64,000 nucleotides of DNA from Ferruginibacter paludis (GCF_030409685.1 NZ_JAUFQJ010000007.1:310001-374000); one strand, 5' to 3'; shown: positions 16,903 through 26,272, counted from the first letter of the stretch. Program-made: numbers and translations. Notes: generated by a model from the letters alone, not told the origin.

Positions 16903-17328
16903 ATGGGTAAAATAAATTTGATTGCGGTCATTTTTCTCTTGGTGACGATTACCGGCTGCAGCAAAGATTTTTTAAAGAGTTACGATAAAAGAATCATCGG
17001 AACCTGGCGCATTGATGATGTAGGCCGCTTTGGCCTGGGAGGCAGTACCAGTCAGCTTCCTTTCGTGAATGGCAGCATTACTTTTTTTGAAAATGGAACA
17101 CTGGATTATACCAATGCTGCCAGTGAAAAATTCACTGGCAGCTGGAAGCTTTCAAAAAAAATTAAGAACGAAGAAACGGTGCATAGCCTTCAAATTACTG
17201 CTGTTGATTTTACCAATCAAAAGGTGTTGTCAGAATATTATGATGATATGCAGTTTATGAGTACAAACCATTTCAAGGCCAGTATTGTTTCAACTTTTCA
17301 TACTTACATGACGCATTTTCGCAGGTAA
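16903..17328 (+). CDS. Lipocalin-like lipoprotein
   Basis: A 141-residue lipoprotein with lipobox VTITGC (lipidation Cys near residue 20). The body begins KRIIGTWRIDDVG and continues with ITFFENGTLDYTNA and FTGSWKLSKK, the pattern of lipocalin-like domains in Bacteroidota (GTWxL near the start, then GTxxY and GxWxL strands). It probably sits on the inner or outer membrane facing the periplasm. The ligand is unknown. It converges on the serine hydrolase gene, 34 bp apart. Confidence 0.75.
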   Translation: MGKINLIAVIFLLVTITGCSKDFLKSYDKRIIGTWRIDDVGRFGLGGSTSQLPFVNGSITFFENGTLDYTNAASEKFTGSWKLSKKIKNEETVHSLQITAVDFTNQKVLSEYYDDMQFMSTNHFKASIVSTFHTYMTHFRR

Positions 17329-17362
17329 ATCAGCATGCGATATTATATACTCACTAAGTAAA

Positions 17363-18913
17363 TTATTGAGCAGTGCCTTTTAACGTTGTTTTTTTAGTTC
17401 CATAGTCGAAGCTGTTTTCAAGATCCATCGTTAAATTATTTCCATCCAGATGGCAGATAATTTTTTCTGTATGCGGACTTTCAATATAGCGCAATTGCAA
17501 CACAATCGTGTACTCATCTGTAAAACTAAAACTGCCTGCAATTTTTAATGGAGGCAACCCAACGAAGCTTGCTTTGGCACCGCCAACCAGTGACGGTCCG
17601 TGTTTGGTGGTTTCGCCTTTTTGCCATGCTCCATTTCCAAAACCAAGCTGGTAGGTCATAGTATCAGTGTCAAGTGTTACGTTGCATAAGTCACCTTTAA
17701 AATCAAAAGCAATGCTTTTAAACAGGCGGCTGTTGGGTTCAATTGAAAATGTTTTATTAAAACTTTCCGTCGTTGAGGTTAATGCGTTTTTTGCAGGTAA
17801 TGCCAGGGCAAGCGAAGCCAGTTTCTGTTCCAATGCGCTTGCTGCAGTTTTGTTATCCGGCAATTTATTTTTATCAAAGGCTGGTAATAAATATTTCCAA
17901 ACCAGGTTGATTTCATCCTGCATGTCCGCCGTTTCTGCTGTGATGGCAATTACTGCATCCTGTTCTGGCAACACAATAATGTATTGGCCAAAGGCTCCGT
18001 CAGCCCTGAAGGCATTGTGCCTGCAACGCCACATCTGGTAACAATAACCCTGCTCCCAATCGCTGGAGTCTTTTTTTGATTGCGGGTAATCAGGGTGTTG
18101 GATGATCTTGGCGGTAGAAGCGTCTTCCGCCCATCCCATTGGTAAAATTTGTTTGCCATCCCACTTACCTTTCTGTAAAAACAACTGGCCGAATTTTGCC
18201 ATGTCTTCTGTTTTTAAACGCAACCCCCAACCGCCTGTATTAATACCTTTGGGATCAATTTCCCAATCCATTCCTTCAATGCCCAGCGTATCAAACAATC
18301 TTGGTTTCAGATAGTCAATTACTTTTTGCCCGGTTACTTTTTGTATAATGGCAGAGAGCATATAAGTGCCCAGTGTATTGTATAAAAATGTTGTTCCCGG
18401 CTTGTATACTACAGGCACTGAAAGAAAAGATTTCACCCAGTCACTGTCCATACTTACATGCGAAAATGTTGGATCAGGATCTTGCCCGTCAGACATACTC
18501 AGCACATCCTTTACTGTTAATGCTGCAAGGTTGGGGCTAACCACTGCCGGCACTGCTTCAGGAAAAAATGAAATCACTTTATCATTTACTGTTAGCTTTT
18601 TTTCACCAATCGCAAAGCCAATTGCCGTTGCGGTAAAGCTTTTGCTGCAGCTGTACAAAGTGTGTTTCAAATCTGGTCCGTATGGATTCCACCAACCTTG
18701 TGCAATGAGCTTACCATGGCGCAGTATGATAATACTATGCAACTCATTCTTACTTTTGCCAACAGCATCCAAAAATTGATTGATGGCTTGTGATGAAACG
18801 CCCTCACCTTCCGGTATACTTTTTACAAACGATTGCTTGCTTTGTGCATTAACTGCAATTTGTGCAAACAGCAACAAGGTAATTGTTCCTGTAAATACTT
18901 TTTTGTACTGCAT
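17363..18913 (-). CDS. Secreted class C beta-lactamase-family serine hydrolase
   Basis: A 516-residue exported protein. After a signal peptide (residues 1-24) comes a beta-lactamase/penicillin-binding-protein-like domain (about 35-350) with the catalytic SxxK motif S88-C-S-K91 and a Tyr-containing YNT motif (FLYNTLGTYMLSAI) at the second active-site position. A C-terminal beta-rich extension (about 390-516) follows, as in many Bacteroidota serine hydrolases. Typical members are D-aminopeptidases or esterases rather than true antibiotic resistance enzymes; nothing in the sequence supports drug hydrolysis. It has no obvious operon partners. Confidence 0.88.
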   Translation of the reverse strand: MQYKKVFTGTITLLLFAQIAVNAQSKQSFVKSIPEGEGVSSQAINQFLDAVGKSKNELHSIIILRHGKLIAQGWWNPYGPDLKHTLYSCSKSFTATAIGFAIGEKKLTVNDKVISFFPEAVPAVVSPNLAALTVKDVLSMSDGQDPDPTFSHVSMDSDWVKSFLSVPVVYKPGTTFLYNTLGTYMLSAIIQKVTGQKVIDYLKPRLFDTLGIEGMDWEIDPKGINTGGWGLRLKTEDMAKFGQLFLQKGKWDGKQILPMGWAEDASTAKIIQHPDYPQSKKDSSDWEQGYCYQMWRCRHNAFRADGAFGQYIIVLPEQDAVIAITAETADMQDEINLVWKYLLPAFDKNKLPDNKTAASALEQKLASLALALPAKNALTSTTESFNKTFSIEPNSRLFKSIAFDFKGDLCNVTLDTDTMTYQLGFGNGAWQKGETTKHGPSLVGGAKASFVGLPPLKIAGSFSFTDEYTIVLQLRYIESPHTEKIICHLDGNNLTMDLENSFDYGTKKTTLKGTAQ

Positions 18914-19076
18914 AACGGCGAAAATTTTCTGTAATAAATGTAATTGACGTATTTCAGAGCATACGCAAAAAATCGCAATCGAAGATTAATCATCGATTGT
19001 CAAATATATTTAAATCCAGAAAAATAGACGGATAAATTATATTGAAACAGTAAGCATGGTTTCAGACCGTTATGGG

Positions 19077-20378
19077 CTATTTCACCACAGTGCCGCTGAA
19101 AAAGCAATTGTCATAGGTTGCGTAGCCGGCAAATTTCATGTCTTCTTTTGATCCATAATACCGGAAGATACAATTGCTGAATTTAATTTTATCGTTGTTG
19201 GAATTAAGGATAGTTTGCTTGCCAATGACTTTTGCATAGACAAAATGGAAATTGCAATTATTGATGGCCGTCGGAATCTGCGAGTACACATTACCAATGG
19301 AGGCAATACTTTCAGAGTAAAGATTAGAGATAGAAGTAGCATACCATCCACTCTGACTGATATCAAAGAGCCGGATACACCTGCCGGCAATATTACCTCC
19401 ATCGATGGTGTAGTAGCCGGCTTGTGATTTGCCATAGTGACCAATAGAAATAAGCGTATGTAAGCTTCCCCAGGAATAAATACCCCGAATGATATTGCCC
19501 TTTTCCTGTGCCTGGCCCGAGGCGAATCCAACTTTTGCATCACCGCATTTTATGTTTTCAAAGATCAGGATATCTGCATTAAAAGTTTTTCCGTTAGGAC
19601 TCACCATATAATCAATTGTAAAATTGCTGACAGCTACATCATGAATTTTTACACCGGTGCTGCCGCCTACATTTTTTGATCCGTCGAAATCAATTACAAT
19701 TCCAAAATAGTAATCACCACATTTTCCATTGGCGTCTTTGTATTTTTCGAACGGTGTATTGTAGTAGGCGGTATCGGTGCCGGCTGGAGATTTAAACTGC
19801 CCCGTAATGGCGAGATTATTTATTTCCGTGCCTTTATTTAATTGCAATCCAAGGGCGAAGCCCCCGGTTGACATGTATCTTAACGTAGTACCACTGCAAC
19901 AATCCCAAAAAGAAGTTTCGCCATACATGTGAATAGTACTGCCACTGTACTGGCCCTTGTAAGTATTGGCAATGATAAGGGGAGTACCATAATTATAGGT
20001 GCCTTTGGGAATATAAAAATTGCGCAGGGTTTCATTGTTGGCAAGAACCGTGTTGATGCCTTTTTGCAGCGCATTGCTGTTATCTTTTACCCTGCCGGCG
20101 CCAAACCATTTTGCACTAAAATCTTTGCCGTAAGTACCTTCCGGAATGATGGTTAAGGTGGTATCAAAGATCCATTGCTCTAAAGAGGCGTCGATGATAC
20201 CACCCCTTATGGTACCTGTGCCACTGATATGTCCCTTACTTCCAAATTTTATAATGGCTCCTGAAGGAATCTTCCAGGTGTTGTTGATAAGCGTGTCTTT
20301 ATTAATAAATATATCTTGCGAAAATGTTGGTGATATAATGGCCGTAAGGGCAACTAAAATAAGTAAGCTGGTTTTCAT
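19077..20378 (-). CDS. Secreted right-handed beta-helix (pectate-lyase-like) protein
   Basis: A 433-residue protein with signal peptide MKTSLLILVALTAIISPTFSQ. The opening (WKIPSGAIIKFGSKGHISGTGTIRGGIIDASLEQWIFD) and KWFGAGR ... NSNALQKGINTV are characteristic of the pectate_lyase_3/glycosyl-hydrolase-28-like beta-helix group, in which a DNSxALQxAI turn caps the N-terminal strand set. Repeated N-rich strands (IKIHDVAVSNFTIDY, FENIKCGDAKVGF) then stack to the end. It may degrade a polysaccharide or act as a surface adhesin. No C-terminal type IX sorting domain is visible, so export stops at the periplasm or outer membrane. Confidence 0.75.
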   Translation of the reverse strand: MKTSLLILVALTAIISPTFSQDIFINKDTLINNTWKIPSGAIIKFGSKGHISGTGTIRGGIIDASLEQWIFDTTLTIIPEGTYGKDFSAKWFGAGRVKDNSNALQKGINTVLANNETLRNFYIPKGTYNYGTPLIIANTYKGQYSGSTIHMYGETSFWDCCSGTTLRYMSTGGFALGLQLNKGTEINNLAITGQFKSPAGTDTAYYNTPFEKYKDANGKCGDYYFGIVIDFDGSKNVGGSTGVKIHDVAVSNFTIDYMVSPNGKTFNADILIFENIKCGDAKVGFASGQAQEKGNIIRGIYSWGSLHTLISIGHYGKSQAGYYTIDGGNIAGRCIRLFDISQSGWYATSISNLYSESIASIGNVYSQIPTAINNCNFHFVYAKVIGKQTILNSNNDKIKFSNCIFRYYGSKEDMKFAGYATYDNCFFSGTVVK

Positions 20379-21070
20379 AAATTATCAATGTGGTGTAAAA
20401 GTTTGCTGGTTATTTTTGAATGATTGGTATCGCAATATAAGAGGATGAATTGAAACGCCCAACATCGGCAGGTTAGCAAAATCAATGCCCTTTGAAGAAA
20501 TATTTCAGCAGATAATTATTCGGAAAAGGCTGGGATGCTTTGTCACAAAGGGGTATAGCCTTACTTTGTAAACGGGTATTGCATGTTTATTATGATTGCC
20601 CGCTGCCGTTAGCAGATCGTTAAATTTTTTAACGCGTTATTTTTGAAGCGCCGGAGAATAGTTTGTTGGAAACAACAGTTAAGAAAATAAGTTCGTGAAG
20701 CAATCTGTTGAAATAGCCACGTTCAAAAAATATCCGGGTAATGGAACATAACTAACCTGAAGTAAAGGCCCTCATTTTTGCCGCCTGTTAACCATGTTGG
20801 TGGTTTTTCAAAAGTATTGAATTGATCTTTGGTAACAGGGTATAAATGTTGTAGGATTTGAAGTTGGTTTTTCCTAGGATATCGGCTTTTATATGTAGCT
20901 GTTCTTTTTTCTTTCTGATGTAAAAAAATGCAATTTATTACTCAGCAGATTTTTATTTTTCGTTTAATGGAAAGCATGTTTCGGCGAATGATGTTCATTG
21001 TACGCCTTATTAAAATAACAGGTGTACTAACAGCCGGAGGCTGGGAACGGGTAAGACCAGCGTGCAAATA

Positions 21071-21098
21071 AAAAATGTCCCGGGTAGGGGACATTTTT
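21071..21098. terminator. Bidirectional intrinsic-terminator-like hairpin
   Basis: AAAAATGTCCC (21071-21081) pairs perfectly with GGGACATTTTT (21088-21098) around a 6-base loop, with T-runs available on both strands. No gene ends within 400 bp on either side, so it is orphaned, most likely a duplicate of the terminator at 21481-21503. Confidence 0.75.
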
Positions 21099-21478
21099 TT
21101 ATAGTCTGCAATTTTATTGTTACCTGTGGTTCAACTATCCATTTTTTTTACATCTTCCGATGCCTGGTTTTAGGATAAACGCTGGATTTTTTGATAATTG
21201 AATTTGGCGTTTCTTAGGTAATTGCATTTGGTCTTTTCATGGAAAGGATCTTAGTTTTTTCAGGATGTTGGGACAGGTTGTTTTTAGAATGTTTGGATTG
21301 GCTTTTCTTCGGCTACCGGACAGGATTTGACATTTAAAAAGCTATTGTTTCTTTGCTGATGTAAAAATGCAAACTAAATTTAAATGCTGAAAAACATTTC
21401 GTTTAAATGCTTGCAGGCTTCGGCGAAAGATTGGAAAAAGACGATTTCAAACACACTACCCCGTTGAGTTTTCAGCAA

Positions 21479-21503
21479 CAAAAAAATGCCCCGTAAGAGG
21501 CAT
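21479..21503 (-). terminator. Terminator of the LytTR-Hpt operon
   Basis: ATGCC/GGCAT arms (21486-21490 and 21499-21503, extendable with one mismatch) enclose a short loop. On the minus strand the stem is followed by a run of about seven T. It begins 30 bp past the stop codon of the LytTR response regulator. Confidence 0.7.
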
Positions 21504-21532
21504 CGTTTTAGATTGGTTGTTTTATTGAGGAG

Positions 21533-22225
21533 TTAGCTTGCAACGTTTATTCTTCCCATCACTTCTGTTTTCAGCATTTTACTGATCGGTATTACAGAGT
21601 CGCCAATGTACAAAGTATAGTCTTCTATATTGTTTATTTTACGCAGGTTAACAATGTATGATCGGTGAACCTTCATAAAACAGCCCTGATTCATTTTTTC
21701 TTCAACCGCTTTTAGTGTGCTGTGGGTAACGTATTTTTTATCAAAGGTGCAATACTTAACGTAGTCGCCTAAGCTTTCAATATATAAAATATCATCATAG
21801 TTCAGGCGGATTAATTTCCCGTTTGATTTGATAAAAATGTCTTCCTGTTTAGGTGTTTCTTTTTTATCCTCAAAAGATTCATTCACTTTTCCCACTGCTT
21901 CCTGGAACCTGATGTAAGTAAAAGGCTTTTTAAGATAGTCGGTAACTTTATATTGAAAAGCGTCGTATGCATAATCTGTTTTAGAGGTGGTTAATATTAC
22001 TTTAGGCATCACAATTAATCTGTCCAACAGCTGAAAGCCACTATCTCCGGGCATTTCAACATCTAGAAATAATATATCCACTTCATTTTGCTGAAGGTAA
22101 CTGTAAGCGCTTTCAGAATCAGGAAATGAGCCAACAACATCAATGGTGCCCGTTTTTTCACAGTATCTTTCTAGAAAATTGCGCGCAATCGGTTCGTCAT
22201 CAATAATTAGTGCAGTTAGTTTCAT
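21533..22225 (-). CDS. LytTR-family response regulator
   Basis: A 230-residue two-domain regulator. The receiver domain (residues 1-120) has the acidic pair IIDDEP, phospho-acceptor Asp55 (LFLDVEMPG), Thr in TTSKTDYA and Lys in LKKPF. The C-terminal LytTR DNA-binding domain (about 130-228) is marked by IFIKSNGKLIRLNYDDILYI, SLGDYVKY and FMKVHRSYIVNL. It lies 8 bp downstream of an Hpt protein and divergently from a hybrid histidine kinase, so it is the likely terminal output of a phosphorelay. LytTR proteins bind direct repeats upstream of their targets; no target is evident here. Confidence 0.95.
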   Translation of the reverse strand: MKLTALIIDDEPIARNFLERYCEKTGTIDVVGSFPDSESAYSYLQQNEVDILFLDVEMPGDSGFQLLDRLIVMPKVILTTSKTDYAYDAFQYKVTDYLKKPFTYIRFQEAVGKVNESFEDKKETPKQEDIFIKSNGKLIRLNYDDILYIESLGDYVKYCTFDKKYVTHSTLKAVEEKMNQGCFMKVHRSYIVNLRKINNIEDYTLYIGDSVIPISKMLKTEVMGRINVAS

Positions 22226-22233
22226 AAGTTGGG

Positions 22234-22629
22234 TTAAGAGGTTATGGATTTAAGTTTTATCAGGTCGTTTTGTATAATCGGTATTTTTTCAATCAGTTCA
22301 TTTTTAAGTAAAGTATATAATGTAGCTAAATTGTTTACATCCGTCATCCCGGTGCATTTTTTTTCAATGTTTGCGGCAGCTTCTGTCAATTTTGTAAGTC
22401 CCACAAAACTCAGTACCGGCTTAAATTTATGAATGGCTTTCCTGAAAACTTCGGCATCGCCACTGTTAAAGCCTGCTTCTATTTCATCCATGTGACCGTT
22501 AACAGATTGTATGAACTGCTCAAAAACCATTTCCGCATGTTCATGATCACCATCATAAATACTTTCTAAAAATTGTCCATCCAGCTGGGCATTAAATTCA
22601 AAAGATCCATCATTCATGAAACAATACAA
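22234..22629 (-). CDS. Histidine phosphotransfer (Hpt) domain protein
   Basis: A 131-residue single-domain Hpt protein. The phosphorylatable His is His67 in FRKAIHKFKPVLSFVGL, matching the AHxLKxxxxxxG core of Hpt domains with Ile and Phe substitutions. The flanking helices (FEQFIQSVNGHMDEIEAG and TKLTEAAANIEKKC) fit the four-helix bundle. It accepts phosphate from a receiver and passes it to another. It precedes the LytTR gene by 8 bp (same operon) and is divergent from the hybrid kinase at 22792. A start four codons later (MNDGSF) is equally plausible. Confidence 0.88.
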   Translation of the reverse strand: MYCFMNDGSFEFNAQLDGQFLESIYDGDHEHAEMVFEQFIQSVNGHMDEIEAGFNSGDAEVFRKAIHKFKPVLSFVGLTKLTEAAANIEKKCTGMTDVNNLATLYTLLKNELIEKIPIIQNDLIKLKSITS

Positions 22630-22791
22630 TTTGGTTTTTACATGGTTTGGTTTTATAACGTAAAATTTGTTGTATTATTTTAAATGGTAACATCCATTTT
22701 GTAGAGGCCAGTAATTTAGTTTTCGCAACGCAAATAATTTAAGGTTTTTTTCGTTTCAAGCTGTTATAGGTAAAACTTACAAAGTGTTCAT

Positions 22792-24417
22792 ATGATACAA
22801 GCAGACAAAAAAAGCAGCGGATTTTTTAACCGGCTGTTTGGCGACAGTAAAAAAGAAGGCAGCGTTGACCTTGCTTTTCACGATGCTTTTTTGCAATTGT
22901 ACATTGACGCTTATGTGGTTATCAATACTGAAACCAATGATATCGTTGATTTTAACGAACATATGGTGACATTGTTTGCGCTTCCGCCAGAAGTAAATCT
23001 GAAAAAGTTGCAAATTAACCAGATCATGATGCGCTACCTGGCAGAAGATAGTGACAACAAGGATTTGATGATGAATGGTATTCCGGATTACTGGGAAGGT
23101 GAGGCCGGTTTTATTAATTATTGTAAAGAAAAATTTTATACTGCTGTCCGCAGCACTGTTTTTTTTAAAGAGGAGGTGAAATGGCAGATAATTACCTTCA
23201 GGGATTTAACAGCTAAGAAAAATGCACGGCAGGAATTGGCAAGCTATAAGCAGAATGCCGAAAAAGCGGCCAGGGCAAAAGCCAGGTTTCTAAGCAGCAT
23301 GAGTCATGAACTACGTACCCCTTTAAACGGAATTATTGGTACTTCCAATCTTGTATTGCTGGAAGCCAATTTGCCTGAGAATATTAAAAGGCATATCAAT
23401 ATTTTAAAATATTCCTCAGAACATATGCTGGGCATCATTAATGATATTCTTGATTTTAGTAAAATAGATGCCGGCAAACTGGAACTTAAAAAACAAGTGT
23501 TTAATTTAGAGCACTGTCTTAATAATGTAATTGAAGCATTTGAAGTGCAGTTCAATGACAAAAATCTTGAATTCAGATTTTCAGCTCCCCCCGAGTTAAG
23601 CACCGTTACGGTTGCGAGCGATGAATTGAAATTGAGCCAGATTTTAAATAATCTTTTATCCAATGCACTAAAATTTACCACCGCGGGCAATGTTACTTTT
23701 AAGGTAGCTATTGAAGCTATAAATGGATTGAACACTACGGTGTCTTTCAGAGTAACTGATACGGGGATTGGTATTCCTGTAGAAAAACAAGCCGAAATTT
23801 TTCAAGGGTTTGCGCAGGTACATACAGAAGACCACGGCAGAAAGTTTGGGGGCACAGGGCTTGGGCTTACTATCAGCGAAAAGCTGGTAGCTAAGTTTGG
23901 TGGCGAACTAAAAGTAGAAAGTGAACCCGGTGAAGGAGCCAGTTTCTATTTTTCCGTTTGTTTTGAGAATGCCCAACTCAAAGAACCCAAAGCACCGGTA
24001 CCACATGAAGCAGGATTTGAACACATTACCGATACCAAGGGATTGAGAATATTGGTTGTAGAAGATAATGCCATCAATGCCACTATACTGATTAGTTTTT
24101 TACGCAGGTGGGGTGTATTGGTTAAAGAAGCCGAGAATGGAATTCATGCTTTAGAGCTGTTGAAATTTCATAAGTTCGACCTTATATTGATGGATCTTGA
24201 AATGCCACAAATGGACGGTTATCAAACAGTAAAAAAAATAAGGGAAACAGATCAGAAAACGCCGGTGCTTGCATTTACCGCCAGTTTACTTGAAGATATG
24301 GAGTCATTAATCAACGAGGCAGGCTTTGATGATTATGTATTAAAACCTTATAAACCTGCCGAGTTAAAGAAAAAAATTCTTGCCTTTTCACCACACCGTA
24401 AAATTGATTACGCGTGA
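22792..24417 (+). CDS. Cytosolic PAS hybrid histidine kinase
   Basis: A 541-residue hybrid kinase with no membrane segment. The N-terminal part (residues about 25-140) looks like a PAS domain, followed by a short coiled coil (KNARQELASYKQNAEKAA), HisKA with H-box FLSSMSHELRTPLNG (His172), HATPase_c (about 285-395, with NNLLSNALKFTTAG, DTGIGI, GGTGLGLTIS) and a C-terminal receiver with phospho-acceptor Asp468 (LILMDLEMPQMDGY). It is transcribed divergently from the Hpt-LytTR operon, with 162 bp between. A relay His172 - Asp468 - His67 of the Hpt - Asp55 of the regulator is the simplest reading. Confidence 0.94.
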   Translation: MIQADKKSSGFFNRLFGDSKKEGSVDLAFHDAFLQLYIDAYVVINTETNDIVDFNEHMVTLFALPPEVNLKKLQINQIMMRYLAEDSDNKDLMMNGIPDYWEGEAGFINYCKEKFYTAVRSTVFFKEEVKWQIITFRDLTAKKNARQELASYKQNAEKAARAKARFLSSMSHELRTPLNGIIGTSNLVLLEANLPENIKRHINILKYSSEHMLGIINDILDFSKIDAGKLELKKQVFNLEHCLNNVIEAFEVQFNDKNLEFRFSAPPELSTVTVASDELKLSQILNNLLSNALKFTTAGNVTFKVAIEAINGLNTTVSFRVTDTGIGIPVEKQAEIFQGFAQVHTEDHGRKFGGTGLGLTISEKLVAKFGGELKVESEPGEGASFYFSVCFENAQLKEPKAPVPHEAGFEHITDTKGLRILVVEDNAINATILISFLRRWGVLVKEAENGIHALELLKFHKFDLILMDLEMPQMDGYQTVKKIRETDQKTPVLAFTASLLEDMESLINEAGFDDYVLKPYKPAELKKKILAFSPHRKIDYA

Positions 24418-24530
24418 TTTTTATGTTACCGTTGAGTAATGAAAGCAGTTATGTTCAAATGCCAAAATGGACCGGTGAAAAAAGTTCACTCGCTATAAAA
24501 AACCGTTATCTGTTTTAGTGCTGTAATTCT

Positions 24531-25694
24531 TCAGGGAGTATTCTGCTGATTGCTTTTTTTGTTATAGGCATAAGAGAAATGATAAGCCTCCTGGATCTGC
24601 TCCAATACCTCAGCCGCATTGCTGTTATGCTTTAAAAAAGTGTGCAGCGTCTCACCAAGATATTGCTCAAAAGCGGCCCACCCATTATACCTTGGGCGAA
24701 CGTATGCATAGGTTAATGTATCAATTGTATTGCTGAAAAAATTATCTGTCATCGCATTGGCTGCAGGATCTTTCCATGCGATGATATTGGCGGGTTGCCC
24801 CTGGGCATTTACATATACATCATTTTGAACTGCAGCACTGCACAGCCACGCTGCATATTTTGCGGCCTCTGCAGGAGCGCTTGTAGTGGCCGATACAGCA
24901 ATTCCTGCACCACCCAACACCACGTCTTTAACATCCGGGGCATTGTGAAAGCGCAGCCGGTTTTTTCTGAAGCCATCTCTTGAATAATTGTTGTAACAAA
25001 ATGCCAGCGGCGAGTAAGGAATATCATCTTCCGTTGCCATATGGTCATATAATTCAATTGGGGTCCAATCCAGACATTTTGGATGAAAATTATCTCTTAG
25101 TTTACGCATCCCTTCCAGCACCAGCATGCCAACTTCCTTTGTTACCAACAGCGTATTATTTTCCCGCGGGGCCGAGCCGAGGTGAACGGCAAGTGATAGG
25201 AAGGTATACATACAATCAGTGGCAGAAAGCGCCATGCCAATGTTTAAATGCTGTTGTTTTAATATTTCGGCTAATTCAAAAACTTCATCCCAGTTGGTGG
25301 GAACCGGGTGGCCGTCAAGCAAATCGGGCCGGCTGGCAGCACATTGCATTGTGGCATCTAACGGCAATGCCCACTGCTTTTGCTGGTAATAGTAACTCAA
25401 AAAAACCGGGCCGGCAGATTGGTGTTCCAGTTCCTGCAGTTGTTCGTAAGGCAGCAATTCATCCAGGTTGAGCAGGCAGTTGGTTTCGCCGGCAACACCG
25501 GTCTGCGGATGCTGAATTATGAGTAAATCAGCCTTGGTAGCAAGGTCGGGTAGTGACTGATCTTTAAAACTGGAAAGTGGTCTTTTTTCCCATTCCACCC
25601 GTATGCCGAATTGTTCTTCGTATAGTTTGGAGGCTGCTGCCAGTGGACCATAAATGCTTGATTGATCCCATGTAATTCCGTTTAATATTATCAT
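24531..25694 (-). CDS. Extracellular-solute-binding-like protein lacking a signal peptide
   Basis: A 387-residue protein resembling family 1 (sugar-type) substrate-binding proteins of ABC importers: YEEQFGIRVEWEKRPLSSF, the ADLLIIQHPQTG segment, WALPLDATMQCAASRPDLL and PTNWDEVFELAEIL match the two-lobe fold. Unusually, it starts MIILNGITWDQSSIYGP with no signal peptide or lipobox, and no upstream start would add one. No ABC permease or ATPase gene lies nearby. It may be a cytosolic ligand-binding protein or an orphan enzyme derived from a binding protein. Flanking genes are unrelated. Confidence 0.72.
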   Translation of the reverse strand: MIILNGITWDQSSIYGPLAAASKLYEEQFGIRVEWEKRPLSSFKDQSLPDLATKADLLIIQHPQTGVAGETNCLLNLDELLPYEQLQELEHQSAGPVFLSYYYQQKQWALPLDATMQCAASRPDLLDGHPVPTNWDEVFELAEILKQQHLNIGMALSATDCMYTFLSLAVHLGSAPRENNTLLVTKEVGMLVLEGMRKLRDNFHPKCLDWTPIELYDHMATEDDIPYSPLAFCYNNYSRDGFRKNRLRFHNAPDVKDVVLGGAGIAVSATTSAPAEAAKYAAWLCSAAVQNDVYVNAQGQPANIIAWKDPAANAMTDNFFSNTIDTLTYAYVRPRYNGWAAFEQYLGETLHTFLKHNSNAAEVLEQIQEAYHFSYAYNKKSNQQNTP

Positions 25695-25861
25695 GAATAG
25701 TGTTGTTGATTTTGTTTGCCAGGTATATGCGGCCGCAAGATAGTTACTTCTTATTTTAGCAGCGTTGCGGATAAACTGGCAACATTTTTTTTGTCAAATT
25801 TTGTATCCTTTTTCCAGCATCAATCTGCGGCATCCTGCTCGTTATTCATCGCTTATAATTG

Positions 25862-26272
25862 TTATAATATCTGGTTAAACTCCAGCCTTTCTCCGTCGGG
25901 CCCGGTGATGTTAAAATACTTACAACCATTTTTCCAGAAGGGCAAAAATACAGGTGCAGCCTCCATTACATTGAAGCCGTCATTTCTTAATTCTGTGAAT
26001 GCTTCGTCAATATCAGATACATCAAAAGCAATATGATCTATGTGACCGTTAGAGCGGCTTCTGATTTCTTCCAGCTCTTGTGGCGGCATCTGGTATAGCT
26101 CAACAATCATTGCTCCCTGTTGCATCATTGCCATAGTACCTTTGCCACTGTTGTGTTCAAAGCCGGAGGCCATTACATTTTCAAATCCTAATTTTTTATA
26201 AAAAGCTTCGGAAACGTCCAAATCGGTTACAGGTATACCGGTGTGCTGCAGGTGGTTTATTTTAAAATTCAT
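25862..26272 (-). CDS. VOC-family (glyoxalase-like) protein
   Basis: A 136-residue VOC protein when started at MNFKINHLQHTGIPVTDLD (ATG 26270-26272), the standard opening of the family. Metal-ligand candidates are His in LQHTGIP, Glu in MIVELYQ, His in HIDHIAFDVSD and Glu in GERLEFNQ, the typical four positions, so it may be a true metalloenzyme such as a glyoxalase or epimerase. A longer frame to 26317 adds 15 unlike residues and was rejected. Confidence 0.85.
   Translation of the reverse strand: MNFKINHLQHTGIPVTDLDVSEAFYKKLGFENVMASGFEHNSGKGTMAMMQQGAMIVELYQMPPQELEEIRSRSNGHIDHIAFDVSDIDEAFTELRNDGFNVMEAAPVFLPFWKNGCKYFNITGPDGERLEFNQIL

Larger units (their letters stand above)
20850..21510. repeat. 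Two diverged copies of a ~200-bp segment, offset 440 bp
   Basis: Shared landmarks occur in the same order in both copies: CTTTCTGATGTAAAAAAATG (near 20911) against CTTTGCTGATGTAAAAATG (near 21351); a CGTTTAATGGAAAGC..CTTCGGCGAA-like block (near 20957) against CGTTTAAATGCTTGCAGG..CTTCGGCGAA (near 21402); and a final hairpin flanked by A and T runs (21071-21098 and 21481-21503). The similarity is partial and was judged by eye. It may reflect duplication of the 3' end of the LytTR gene region, with loss of the extra gene. Confidence 0.5.
20379..21532. other. Long intergenic region with a diverged tandem duplication
   Basis: 1154 bp with no supportable gene. The left edge should hold the promoter of the beta-helix gene (minus). 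The right half contains two related segments about 440 bp apart, each ending in a terminator-like hairpin (both listed separately). Confidence 0.55.
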
